A DNA stretch of 64,000 bases, from contig VWZS01010175.1 of assembly GCA_013397075.1 (NCBI GenBank), forward strand, positions 770,178-834,177. Reading direction: 5' to 3'. Positions 50,498 to 63,400 of this stretch are shown piece by piece. The translations under genes and the position numbers were made by a program. This DNA is from Rhabdornis inornatus (Eukaryota; Chordata; Aves; Passeriformes; Rhabdornithidae). The notes beneath the pieces are model-generated. The model was given only the letters and a program-made list of their open reading frames with translations. It searched no databases and was not told the DNA's origin. How positions within the stretch are numbered: position 1 is the stretch's first letter; every line of letters starts with the position of its first letter.

Positions 50498-53400
50498 CTG
50501 AAATCATTCTTCTTTATTAAAAGCAGACCAAATATATTCATAACTGCATGAAAATCCTCTTGATTCAATGATTTTCAGATACAATAGGTGGGATACATAA
50601 ATCTGGATGATTTCTCAGTGCCTCGCTTAGGAAGTTAAGCCTTCATATACAGTTTAATTATTTTCAGGGGGTTAAAACTTAGTGAGATAGATTTCTCATT
50701 TACTGATTAATTTGATATTTGTTACATTTTTCCAATTTTTCTTTTACATTTCCATTAACATTTTGTCATGGTGGTTAAAACAATGTATCTTGATTTCTTT
50801 CTTTCAAAGAAAATTAAGAGTCAGATGATGCCATTTGTAGAAGGTAATTTTCATAATCTGTAACCCCCTTATTTATTAAAAATATATTACAAATGATGCA
50901 AAGGCACCAAAAAAAGCCCCAAACACCAAACTCCACATAAACCCAAAATAAAACAAAAATAAAAGCCCACAATTATTTTCTTAATCTGCAAGTACACTTG
51001 TATGGAAAACGGAAAGGTTTTCCTGCCTTCACTAACAGAGAAATTAATCATTTTATCTGAGCAAATGTATGGAAAAAATGAGATCATAGATGCAATCTGA
51101 AAGATTTCCTCTTTTCCTTCAGATTTTAAATCTTCTTCAATCCTTGCCTTAATCCTAAAATTATACCCTTTTAACATCAGTTTTCCATACATCTTTAACT
51201 TGACCCATTTTTCCCTCACCATGAATGACTCATAAAACAAATGTTACTATTTTTTCTTTTAAGTTATCTAACCCATTTCCCCTCTAAAGGTTCTACTGAC
51301 ACTCAGAGATTGTGACAGGACTATCCTAGAGCCTTCAAAGATATGATTTCCTTTGGGTGGTTACGTTTTCAGAAGCAGAATAGCTTAATCTTTACTTTTT
51401 AATTTAGTGATTAACTAAATAAGGGAGACGTTGTTTTAAAGGTTGATTCGAAGTCTTGCAGTTGGTTCTATTTCCACCAAAAATATTTTTGCAATGAACA
51501 ATAAATTATTAAATCACAGTTTTCACGGAAAGTATTTTTTCTTAAGGCAAAAAATCTAGTCATGTAATTAAACTATATACTCATAAAGTGCTTGATTAAA
51601 ATCTATATTTGGTGTGATATGCCAGTTACGTGAGACTGGCATGTTATGTGTGCTTCTTTCTTTCAGATAAGAACTATTCACTGGACTTCTATAGTGGAAC
51701 TTCAGATCATCTATTTTTCCTTTAATCTCCATTTACACAGTCTCTGCTGTCAGAGAGAGGAGTTGATATGCAATTAGCCGTTCACTTAGAGCACCTTTGA
51801 ACTTATCACCTTGCTATCTTAAGAAAAAAAAACATGATAATTAAAAGGTGCCATTTTTTTCATGCTGTGCATAACTGGTAGTTACAAGAGAGCTGCACAG
51901 GCTAACAACTCTGAAAGAATCCTTATTTTCTGAAGTGACTCTGTTGACTTTGAAATACGGTGAACTATTTCTAAAAAGCATTATGGACATTTAAAATAAA
52001 TGTTAATAACTTCTAAAAAGTCTTTGCCTTATTTTGAAGTGACTAATGTGCTTCCTTGAATTTAAAACTTTTATCTCTCTGTATCTTTAATTTTAAACTG
52101 TGTATGTATACTGTGTCAGCTTTTAGTCTAAGCGATTCAAATGCTACTACCGGGCAGAAAAATACAAATAATCTAATATAATTTGATCTTTTAAAAGCAC
52201 TATCCATTTTTAGATTAAAAAGAGTTATGTATTTTCATCAATTGTAGAGACAGAATGCTATAAACTTCTGACATTTGTAAAAATACTGTATTCCTCTGAT
52301 TATTGGGAAGACCAGAAATAAAAAAAAAGTCACATAATACTTCAGGGCTAAGGAATTGACATCTGGTTTGAAATAAAACCATAGGTTTTGACTCTGTAGT
52401 AATTTTTAATGAGAAATTGTGTCTAAGTACTCTGCTTTTAAACTTGACAAAAAAAATAAAAGAGGAGGAAGAAGATAACCATGGACAAGGAGATGAACCC
52501 AAAATGGTTAATACAAGCTTGCTTACATGGTTAGCTGGTCCTGCTGTATGAAAATCCTTTTGCCAATACAAGAGAGAAGGGACTGGGCTAAGATGGTTAA
52601 TAATTTTCCAGTATAAACTGATTCTTTTCCTCCATTAAATGATTTTTTCCCCCTTAATTGCCCTAAATTTGAATTATTCTCTCCAGTAAAAAACTGACTC
52701 CTTTTTGTACCAAAAAAATGAATATGTACAGTGATGATACAAGCAACTTTTACTGTCTGACCTGGAGGTAATATCTCACAGAATAAGAGGTGAAGAGAGA
52801 AAAGCTTGAAGTGTACATAAAGACTGGAATCTGGGGAAGGTTTTTGACAAGTCTTACATATTTTACTGTATGTTCTCTTTTGTTAAAAGGCAAGTCTGCA
52901 GGGAATATCTCAATAGTGCTAACGAAGTCCAGTCCCTTGTATAATTGATTGAGAGAAAGGCAGGATCCTGCTTTGAATCATCCTCTGGAAGAACTCAACT
53001 TTATAGACTGAATTAGCAGCTGAGAAGCCTTTGTCTCCCTTCATTGACTGTTAAAGAAGAAATGAAGATCAGTGTCTCTAAGCACAAATTAATCCTTAAG
53101 AAGACCTTTCACTTAATTGAATCATGCCTCTAGATGAAGTCACATCTCGGGATGGTTCTTCAGTGGTTCTTTAATGCAGGCAGCCCTGTGTGACAGCTGG
53201 TTCTAGGGACAGAGCTGCAAAGAGAGGGGGTAAAGGGAAAATGTCAGGCTGTACCATGGACTGAAAGGAAAGGATAAACTCAGGGTATTTCAAAATTATG
53301 AGAACAGAGTGCTTCGGAAAACAGGACTCATTCAGAAGCATAGGAATTTTCTTGCTTCAGATTGTCAAGCCTTTCTACAATTTTGTTGCTGTTGTTATAA

Positions 53401-55640
53401 AGAAACAGGACTGTGAACATATTTTTTCTAAATAACCAGAATTGCACTGAAAAAATACACAGCTTCCATTTCCAGAGGATCCAATCAAATGTAAATTAAT
53501 TGCATATGCTTACAGCAAATATTTTCAAGACTGCTGATAATCTAAAATTTGTGTTTGACATGATTTTATGAACTTGGAGCTACATTGGATGTTTTCCTTC
53601 ATGATTGGAAAGATTGAAAAGCTCTGCTTTGGATGTTTTTTTTCTGAGACAGTTGGAATAAGATGCATTTCTAGTCAGTGATACAGGTATTTGAGACTGC
53701 ACTGAATATGCATTCCATTGCACATAGAGAGGTAAAGGCTGCTTTCAGATGGAAATTATTTTTCTCCAGTGACACTCAGTTCTGCATTTATATGAAAATA
53801 CAGGGGTGAATGTATGATGTCTATAAGCAGTCTTAATAATCCATGTCTCTGATACAGATACAAAGATTTTTATACATATTTTTCCCTCCTAGTATATCCT
53901 GTCAAGACACTCACTAATTACTTTCAGAAAATAAGCATTGCACCAACAGCAAGGTCACTTGCATAGAATTTTTCACATTTGGTATATCTACGCTCCTGCA
54001 GGCTAGCTATAATACATGACAAATTCACCAGATCACTGTATCCATGATTCACCAACCCAAATACCTGTCCTGCGGAACTGTATCATTACTGGCAAAATTT
54101 GGGAAGTCTTGCTTGCCAGACAGACACCCTCACCTGACAGGTTATAATCATGTGTCCCACCATATCAGGCTATGGCTTCCAGCCACCTGCTGTGGGAAGC
54201 AGAAGCAAAATGTCAAGCCTGCAGCAGTCAAGGACTTAGCTTTAAGCTCTTGGTTCTGCATCAACTAGGACTCCCTGCTGCCCAGAAGCGAGCTTCTCTT
54301 TCTGATTGGAAACAGGATTGCATTCTGACATCCTGAAGTGCTCCCTCCTATTGCACATTTTTGCTCAGCTCTATTAGCAAGGTCATTTTGTGCCAACTGA
54401 ATAAACTCTTACAATATAAATTATATTCTATTTAGAACACATTTATGCCTATTTAAAGTCTTAATTGCACAGAAAATAATATACATTACAAAATTATGAT
54501 CCTTTTGATATCATCTAATAAAACATCAAGTAAATCACACTTCAGTCTTAAGACATGTAAAGGATATAAATAATGGTGCCAAAAGTTAATTTCAATTATT
54601 TCATTAGTGTAGGACTTCTTATATTATGAAGCTCTTTATGTTCCTCAATTTGTTTATAATACGATGTTTGCACCTTTACCAGTAGGAGAACATTGTAGTA
54701 GGCAAGAAAACCATACTTTTTAAATGAAATATTTTTGTCAGGAATACTAAGACAGACATCATTCTATTCTAACACAACTCTTTTAAATGGTGAGTGCATG
54801 TGTGAGTGTGTGTGTTATTTTGCCCAACAGTAAACATATTCTTATAAAAAATCTCAAATGAAAATTTGTTATTGACAATGCTTATATTTTATGACAGTAC
54901 TGTGAACTGTATTAATGTCTCAATTTGATTGGAGTTGCTCTGTTAATCTGAGTGTGTAACGATGGATAAGACTGGGAAGCCTTTGCACATCAAAAAATAG
55001 TCCTTCTCTAAAGAGATAATGCTCATGAGTAACTAAGATCAATTAATTGAAATGTAGCACAATGACGTTTCCTCAGTTTATTAATGAACATTGATTTGTT
55101 TAGTGGCTTCAAACATCTAATGCCCAGTCAGTTTCTAAGTAATTAAACAGCATTTGAATAAAGGAAGGAACTTTTCAACTATGAAAAGAAAAACAATAGA
55201 CTAAATTCTCAGCATATGTTTGTATGACTGTAACTGCGAAAAAATAAGAGAATAAAGTTAGGAATAATGTATATGGAAAGGAAAAATGTAATGTGATATA
55301 TGATTCTTGGCTGTTTTATCAGCTAGATCCCTAAGTCAAAACAAGAACTTTGAAAATTAACATATTGAAAGTAGCAGTCTGTCCCATTTGTAAATTCCTA
55401 TGCTAGTATTTATATTAGAGACGATCACTTCATTTCTAAATATTAAATTTTAACAAACTTTAAAAAGACTATATATCCAAGCTCTTTCTGGACTATCTTT
55501 GATTTTCACTGCAGCCAAAAGGCAAACATTTTAAGATTTATCAGCAGAAAAGAAAATAAATATAATAAAACCTGAGCATGTCTCAGTGGAGATGAGTAAA
55601 AGTTAAGTTAATACAACAAACATTACATTGAACTAAATAC
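50498..55640. other. AT-rich non-coding DNA
   Basis: No recognised gene or transposon. A GC-richer patch at about 54040-54310 is unassigned. A short TG-rich tract occurs at 54790-54815. Confidence 0.5.
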
Positions 55641-55711
55641 AAATCCAAGTCATTGCATGCTGGACACATTTGAAAATACACATGAGAAGCACTTCAGTCT
55701 CCACTGAGCTA

Positions 55712-55717
55712 CCTCCA
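55712..55717. repeat. Target-site duplication CCTCCA, left copy
   Basis: Identical to 56236-56241 and directly flanks the TG terminus of the nested LTR. Confidence 0.85.
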
Positions 55718-56235
55718 TGTCGCTGGTGGGGTTCTGGGGTCCCCCGGGGATCCCTGAGATTGCCAAGGCAGTCCTCAGTGACAGAGCATGCTTCCAAGCC
55801 TTGCCTGGACAGAATTTGGCTTGGAGCATGCCCTCAAACCAGCAGAGTGAAGAGATTGGAATATGAAGAGAGGCACAAATCCATAGTTTATTCTATTAAG
55901 GTATCCTGTCTAGCATATTCAAGGGTTGGGGTTTTTCAGGGGTTTTTATATCTTTTGAGGGTTTTACACCTTGTACCAATTACCAAGGGAATTCTAAATT
56001 CTGACCAATCCACGAAGGATTTTACATTCAAAACTAGCCTATAGATACTAAAAGAAAATGAACCACTAATATTACAGATAGATAACAGGGGGTCCTGTAA
56101 TGGGGGTTTGAATTCCTTTTCGAGTTCGTCATTTAACAAGCAGTTTGTTATCTTTAAGCTGTGGTTTTCCAAGGGGCCTGTTCCGGGGACATAAAAAGGT
56201 TTTCTGCTTTGGGGATGTTTTCTGCTCCCTCCACA
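55718..56235 (-). mobile_element. Solo LTR, ERVK-like, antisense, with 6-bp target duplication
   Basis: The element runs TGTCGC...CCACA on the plus strand, that is TGTGG...GACA on the minus strand, with canonical TG/CA ends. CCTCCA flanks both ends (55712-55717 and 56236-56241). On the minus strand it has a TATAAAAA box (complement at 55942-55949) only about 55 nt upstream of AATAAA (complement at 55887-55892). This short spacing, and the 6-bp duplication, fit ERVK/betaretrovirus-like LTRs. The U5 ends ACCCCACCAGCGACA. It is inserted into the older LTR-like element on both sides. The frames 55670-56044 (plus) and 55936-56292 (minus) are LTR sequence, not genes. Confidence 0.85.
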
Positions 56236-56241
56236 CCTCCA
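56236..56241. repeat. Target-site duplication CCTCCA, right copy
   Basis: Follows the CA terminus of the nested LTR at 56235. Identical to 55712-55717. Confidence 0.85.
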
Positions 56242-56760
56242 TATTTCAGTCTCTTTGAAATACCTGTGACAATGGTGGAGACACTGTCCCAAGGGTGGGC
56301 AGCTTCAATTCACACACTGAGGAGAGGTATTTTTATTTTTCATTCTAGTTGGCACAAAGCTGGGTTGTAACCAACAAATGGCTAACTCACCTATCATCAA
56401 AACCTTCCACTATTTATACATTTTAACAAACAAACGCATCAGCATTTATTGGTTGCAGAGTACCTAACTGCTATTAATGAGTACTCAAACCCCAATTTGC
56501 CAGCTATATCTCTCATTTCTCATGCTAATTAGTCCTCTTGTGCAGTTCTTTCTCCCATTTGAGTCTGGGGTCCATTTTGAGTTGGCAGTCAATAAGTCGG
56601 TGTTGCACTCTCACCTTCCAAGCTTACCTTTCCCCCAGCTACTGATCAGTTCTGCTCCACACTGCACCACACACTCCTGGTGGCTCTCCTCCAGACAGCC
56701 TATTCATCTTTGGATTGTCTTCACTCTTCTTTAAAACAAAAGATTAGCCAAGCACACAGT
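56242..56760 (-). mobile_element. Older ERV LTR, antisense, interrupted by the nested LTR
   Basis: On the minus strand: U3 with TAATTAGCATGAG, a CCAAT box (complement at 56449-56453), a TATAAATA box (complement at 56411-56418) and AATAAA (complement at 56332-56337). A U5-like stretch follows, leading up to the nested insertion. The part beyond the insertion is probably at about 55660-55711. The promoter region resembles the LTR at 38240-38860. The outer ends are not certain. The plus-strand frame 56477-56734 is LTR-derived. Confidence 0.65.
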
Positions 56761-58384
56761 GTTCACAGTGCAACTGCTTTATCATAACTGCTCATCTATA
56801 GCTACTGATTAACAGCTAAAAAAACCCTGCAAAGTCTGATCCAAATCTTTAGGGGCTCAAATCTTGGGAAGCTTGATATCAGAAATACTCCCTTTGGTAC
56901 TGCTGCTGGGTATCAATTCTCATACAATTGAAATCAAAACAATCAGGACTGTTGCTCACCTGAAGATAAATCCCTTGCAAGCAACCATTGCAGTGCACAT
57001 TGAAAAAGGCTCTTATAAGAGGAGGCAATAAAATGGCACATAGCTCTCTGTTCTGTGATTCAACGCATCCTATATAAGTGTCAAAACCAAATTAATTCTT
57101 CCTAAAAGTGTTCAGCTTGAACTTAGACATCCAAAATTAAGAAGTATATGTCTTAGCCTGTGTGAGTTTGGAAAAAGTTCTGTTTAGGCTGTTCCTCTTG
57201 CTGAATATCCACCAACAAGGAAGCTTTTTTCAGTAGTGAAACATTTTGTCCTCGTGGGTAGGATATGTCTCACTTAAGTTTAGACAACTACAATTGAAGT
57301 AGTTTGCAATGCTTACTTAAGAGTTAATAGAGATAAATAGGCATCTTGAATCAGACTCATTGCCTATGAAGACAGTCTGGACAAATAATCAAATGTAGAC
57401 ATCCTAATTCACTTATTTGGATTTGAAATACATTCCTGATTGCAGATATAATGTTTGCAGTGACAAACAAAGGCATCTCTCTTTTCTTTTTCTCTCTCCT
57501 CACAAATTCTTATTCTTCACTATATTATGAAGATACTTTGCAGTCCTATTAAGAGTGATTAAATACTAGTTTAAGTAGATAATCAATGTCTGCTAAGACA
57601 GATTACCTTATTAAAGAGAAATTTAATTTTACCCATATCCAAAAACTGGAACATAGTATAGAATAAAAACCCAGAGCAACTGTCAAGGTCATGGTCAGAA
57701 TGAAATGCATCAGTCCAAGCATAAGCAGAAATAACTACACACAAATAGCCCAAGTAAAAGTAAAAAGCACAGACATAGGGGTAATTTATGTCTCAACACA
57801 GGCAGAACAAGACTATGTTTTATGAATCTCTTGCTTAACTTTAAGTGACCTCTTCGCTCTGCAATTAAATTATCCAGAAAGGAAGAACATTTAATTCATT
57901 ATAACAGGGAATGGGTTTTTTTCTATGCTCATGACAAGGCTTGTACTGAGACATAATCAGTTACTTCAGTTGACTGCTTAAATTCCAAGTATTTTCTTTC
58001 TCTCTGACTAATGGAAGTTACATTTTTCTTCTTTTTTTTTTTTTAATGTCTTCAGACATCATCTGATATGTTTCTTTAATGATGCCAAATTCATATGACA
58101 TTTTGCTCCCTCTGTCATACAGATAGGTCCTGAAGAAAACTTTTTAATGAACCCTATTTTGTGCTTAAAAAGCAAACACCAAATGATGGGTAAGAATTTG
58201 TGTACTATGAAACTGGACAAACCCTGATATTTTCTTTGTTTGTAATCCTTTTGTGCATTAATAATACCTCAATAAGGGCTGGCTGTAGGGGTTAACATGA
58301 AAGTCATAGATGCCCAGAGTATCCTCCTTGATTCTAATGGTCCAAAAGAAAGGATTGGATCACAGAGAATGCACCAGATATTCA
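56761..58384. other. AT-rich non-coding DNA
   Basis: No gene or repeat recognised. A run of T occurs at about 58033-58044. Confidence 0.5.
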
Positions 58385-58408
58385 ACTCCCAGCTGATCAG
58401 CTGGGAGT
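58385..58408. repeat. Perfect 24-bp palindrome
   Basis: ACTCCCAGCTGA and its exact reverse complement TCAGCTGGGAGT are directly joined with no spacer (58385-58396, 58397-58408). It contains two CAGCTG E-box-type sites and a central TGATCA. It lies about 75 bp before the CR1 end. Confidence 0.95.
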
Positions 58409-58484
58409 CTTTGGCAGGTCTCTGTCTCTTAGCCTGTCTGAGCCCCCCTCAAGGGATGAGAACTTCTGCAGAGAGAAGATACAA

Positions 58485-58948
58485 GATCATAGAATCATAG
58501 ATTCATACAGTCATAGAATCATTTACATTGAAAAAGACCTCCAAGATCGAGTCCTACTGCTAACATAACACCGCCAAATTTACCCTGAAACCATGTCTCT
58601 AAGTGCCACATCTCCACATTTTTAAATTCTTCCAGGGACAGTGACTTCCCTGGGCAGCCTGTTCCAATGCTTGGCAAATCTTTCAGAGAAGAAGTTTTTC
58701 CTAATATCCAATCTAAATCTCCTCGGGTGCAACCTGGGACTATTTCCTCTCATTCTATCACTTGAGACTTGGGAGAAGAGACCGACATCCATATCATTAT
58801 AATATATTCCTTTATATTCCTTATTATAATGTATATCAGTATAATATATTCCTCTATATATTCCTTTCATGTTGTTGTAAAGAGTGATAAGGTCTCCCCT
58901 GAGCCTCTTTTCTCCAGGGAATTTTTGGAATTGATCACGACTCTGCAT
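58485..58948 (-). mobile_element. CR1 LINE, ORF2 C-terminus plus 3' UTR, antisense, with internal AT expansion
   Basis: Starts on the plus strand with good octamers (ATCATAGAATCATAGATTC, 58487-58505), then the 3' UTR complement. On the minus strand an open frame of 108 codons (58622-58948) reads as the CR1 ORF2 tail: RGDLITLYN near the start, [14 protein letters not shown] in the middle, [20 protein letters not shown] and LPREV near the end. Between LYN and GLFSQV lies a Tyr/Ile-rich insert encoded by the AT-rich repeat at 58791-58866, and the frame stays open through it. The copy is 5'-truncated and not functional by itself. Confidence 0.95.
58791..58866. repeat. AT-rich tandem repeat within CR1 (TATAATATATTCCTTTATATTCC-like)
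   Basis: ATAATATATTCC followed by TTTATATTCC and TTATTATAA, then a second ATAATATATTCC and TCTATATATTCC. Two or more units of about 45 nt with internal similarity. It replaces a short segment of the usual CR1 sequence. Confidence 0.8.
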
Positions 58949-60399
58949 TCAGTACCTCAGAATTTCACTTCCCCAAATTCAGATCTCCTGTATACCTCAC
59001 AGATTTGCAACTTCTGCATCTGCAAATGGATGTGGCAGCAAACGAAGGAACAAAAAATCAGGAAAGATATCAGTGTCATTCCACCCATAGGCCACCTGAG
59101 ATTCTCATGTCTTTAAAGCATAGAGAGTGTTCAGGGGAAGAAGGGAACACATCTCACAGGACAGGATGACATTAACCCTAAACAACTGGCTTCCACAGGC
59201 TACCTGCTAATTGATACTGCTTAAAAGTTAGAAATAAGAAGGCTGGTGTTTTTAAGACAAGAGATGGTATACATGACCAAAAAGTTTAGTCCACAGCTTC
59301 CCCACATGTTTTGGCATAGATGGCCATAGCGTCTGACACTTTTATATGAACTAAGGCAATGTTACAAAAATACACCTTTTGTCTCTGATCCTTGTATAAT
59401 CAGTGTCATTCTAGAACATGGGTAGAAACTTTTAAAGGTTAACAGAAAGAACAAATACAATTTTTTGTACCTGTCTGCTGTTCTTATTACTTATTTCTAT
59501 AGAAAGACATATCCTACTCATGCCTCCATCTGCAGAACTACCACCTTTACACTGATTTCTGTGATAGAGAACTCTGATAACTGGCCCCTTCAATCACATC
59601 TACAGATGGGACAGAAACTTTTCTTCTGTAGGCTTAATGCTTGGAATAATAATGTTATTTGAATCATACCAGCTTCACAGAATAATATGGCTATATATGC
59701 ACCAGAGTACTGATATCTCCTTCTTCTCCCTCATACTCAGTATATCCCTAATTCATTCCTTTTTTAAATATACTTTAGTTATGTTGTTAAGACACGGACT
59801 ATATCTGCTTTTGTTAGGCAGAGGATGGGAGAGGAGGAAACGACTCTATTTCTACAATAAACACGCATACAGAATGATTTTTCATGAAGTTATCAAAAGG
59901 AAACATTTGAACAGATTTTGGTATCATTTATGAGTAAAAGCATGTTGTGCAATAGACAACTGTGGTCTGTTGTGAAACAAGTGAATAAGATAGAGGCAGA
60001 TGGCAGTGCATTAACTCTGACGTGTTTGTTCCAAGGCGCCCAGTGCCAGCTGCACTCCCCAGAACTTCCCAATATTAACTTCCTGCTCCTTCATTGCCAC
60101 ATGCCACCTAGCGACTCAACACCGAATCACAGCTTTAAAGCTATTCACACTGAGAGTTACAGCCTGCCACAAAGACACGGGCTTGTTTCTGAGTGTTTGA
60201 GGATGTAAAACTGGCCACGGAAACATCCACATGCAGAACATGAAGCACAGCTTTACTCTGAGAGTAATTGTCTCTCAGACCCCCACGGACAAAGAAGCAA
60301 AACAAAAAAAGTCCTATATATCTGAATGATACAAATTTTTGTCTTCCAATACTTGTGCCTGTGGAGCACTAAAACAGAGATGAGGTCATTCAGACATTA
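58949..60399. other. Non-coding DNA
   Basis: AT-rich except for a GC-richer patch at about 59990-60290 with a few CpGs. No gene or transposon recognised. Frames 59637-59933 and 59918-60208 have no motifs. Confidence 0.5.
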
Positions 60400-60452
<53 letters not shown>

Positions 60453-60458
60453 GCAGCA
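60400..60458. repeat. (AAC)n trinucleotide microsatellite with CAG end
   Basis: About 17 uninterrupted AAC/CAA units, then two CAG units. Simple repeat, likely polymorphic. Confidence 0.98.
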
Positions 60459-63400
60459 AGACAGCATGTCTGCTAAAACAACAAGGAATAAATCCAGTCA
60501 ATGTCTAAAAATAACAAACATTCCCTTCTGACTTAGACTTCCTACACATTTTACTTAACTTTCTTATTTATCTCCATATATTTTAAACTTTTAAAAGTAA
60601 TGTTTTTAGTCATATGAGTTCTGGGGTTTTTTTTAAATTTTTACATTCTCAGAGAACACAAAAGTGGTGAAGAGCTCCTCTTCCTAACTGCAATCTAAGG
60701 CCATGTCACAGATACGTTTCACTTTTTGAATACATTATCACATTTCTTACAAGGACTAGTAAGAGCACGCTTTTTTTTGATAAAATTAGAGATATTTAAA
60801 TAATTATTTTAGCAGTTTTACCCATAACAGCAACCTTAGAAACTCACCTACTGATTTCCTTGTAATTGCTTTAAAATTAAAACTCTTGTGCTTGAGCAGG
60901 TAGTTCTAAGAAGAAGATATGTGGTGATCTCTGGATTCCTCCTGCTTAGAAAACAAAAAACCCCAAACAAAATAACATTATTGAGTACTTGTGATGCTTA
61001 TCAAAATACTGTGTCTGCTTTCTCTCAAGTGTATTTTGATTGAACGCTGTCTGAGAGGTTCTTCATTACACAGGCAGTCCAGACATTAGAGATTCAGCAT
61101 GACTTTATGTAATGCAGATCAGAAAGCATTTGATGGCAACGTAATTTTTGAAATGCAATGAATAATTCACTATGTGGATCCAGAGCACCATTTTCTAACT
61201 TGCTACGTTAATAAAATTAAACTGCAAAGAATTATCATCTCAAGACAAAACAGTACACCAGACCAAATCAAAATGACATTTATCATACACTACTGTTAAA
61301 ATATCTTGTAAATGAATACTGCAATATATTCTCCTTTGAGGGCATGTTACTGTGTGACTGATAACATAATTATGCCATGTTTGTGTGTAATATTTTTTTC
61401 ATCTGACAGCTCCTGGCCTGCTACCCTAAAAGGAGCTTCCCCAATCAACATCCAGGAAGCTGAGGTCAAAAGAAACAAAGAATCTGTTAATTATTTCCCT
61501 CTTGCCTGATTCACCTGCAACTGCATATTATTCAAACCATCCTGTATTACAAGATTTAGAAATTCAAATCTGAAACATTTCTTTCCTGCTCTGTGGACGT
61601 TTTTTAAGGTTCATACATAACCAAGACTCCACAGTTTTAATGATACAAGGTATTTCTTTGCAAGCAGTTGAATGCTTACAGATGTTCCAGGCAGCACTCC
61701 ATGACCAGCAGTATCCATAATCCTATGTCCTGTCAAGATCAAGTGTAACTGCATTTTAGAATTTGATCACTTGGTCTTATTTGCACTGGATAGGACCAAC
61801 CAAAATTCCTTTCATTACAGTATTTAAGCTCAATTCTTCCTCATCTATGAAGCCTAAGGTCTACAAATGTGCTTAACATGTAATTCTGTGAGTAAATAAA
61901 AAATTCTCAAATATCTATACAGAAAGTATATAATGCTGAAAACAAACCTGGACTGGTGTTACACACCTAGCCTGGTGCTTTATCAGTATTGACAAAAGAA
62001 AGAGTGGGGGAAAGGCAGTTTTGTGAAGCTTAGGCACTGATAGAAAACATTCAAAATGCTCGTTTAATTCAGAGGCTAAATATTCTCCCACAACTGTTGG
62101 CTCTCCTTCAGCCTGTCATGGGCATCAGTCTTGATAAATGGGAGGATAGGAGTGATTCATCCTTCCTGATGCTGTGCTCTACAGCTGACCTCAGCCTCTC
62201 CTGAGAGTTCCCAGAGTCTGCTGAGTTTACTGGTATAACCTATGGTTCATAACTAAAATTTTGAAATAATTTTTTACTGCAACTTAAATATGTTATATAT
62301 ATGTATCTTGGTGAAGTGATATCAGAGAGGCTAATGAGGGCAAGAAACACTGCTTTGTGAAGGGAATCTGCCTTTGCAAGACTATTTGTTCATTTTCTGT
62401 CTAAAAACCATCTGTTTTACAGGAGAAGGCAGCAGCACACAGTGTAATACACCACAGGCTGTCAGTTCTGTGTTTACTAGACAAGGACAATGCCAGTCTA
62501 ATTTTAATGATAAGCTATTCTGGTTGAAGCTAGGCAGAACAGCTTCCTCCAGCTTCTTTGCAGGTGTGGCAGTTTGGAGAAGATCTCCCAGGGTTTGACA
62601 AACTAACAGAGTTGTTGATATCTTCCAGAAGCCCCACAGAGAAATAGAAGGAGAAAGAGAAGAAGGAGAAAGAGGAAGAGAGAGGCTTTATGCTTTTATC
62701 ACCAACTCTGGCAGGAGAACAGGATCCTGAGCTCCTTGAAGTCTGTTTACCTACACATTGGAGAGTTTTACCAAATGATAACCAAACTGTGGCAACTCTT
62801 GCCTGGGATCTGTTACTTTTTGGTTCATGGCAGCAGCATTGTGCTTCACTTAGGCCCTGAGTGGGATGAAAGTTAATAATCCCTGTAACAGTTTGAAAGT
62901 ACAGGTCAAAGCTACCAGGGAATCACTTTATTTGCCTAAAAGGCAAAGGTCAGACCTTTTTACATATAGGTAGTAGGTTAACAGCATGATTCAGGCCACG
63001 TATTTTTTCCTGAATCCTAAAGAAGAACTACATGTTGTTTACACTGGAAAGCACGAGAGGCTAGGGAGCAAACTCAAGCACTCACTCCTGATTATCCCAC
63101 CACATAATCAAAACACCCCACTAGCACACTATTCAACTGTACCAGCCAGCTTTTTTTCCAAGATTGAACCTGACCTGGAGGAGGGATATAGTCAATTCCC
63201 AAACACATAAGAACAAACCAATACGAGGATTGCTTTCCTCCCCTCTTCACATTCTCCAACACAATCCAAGGACACCTTGCAGTCTCAAACATACCTGAAA
63301 GCCCTTATCCCCTCCCCAAGGCATGCAACCAACACCTTTATTTTCTCTCTAAGACACCACTCTGGTCAGCTGCATCACAGCCCTACATTAATTCAGACAG

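Noticed and set aside
55670..56292. 118- and 124-codon frames on opposite strands as retroviral genes
   Set aside because: They lie within an LTR with clear TG/CA ends and a target duplication. LTRs hold no structural genes here, and neither peptide has retroviral motifs.
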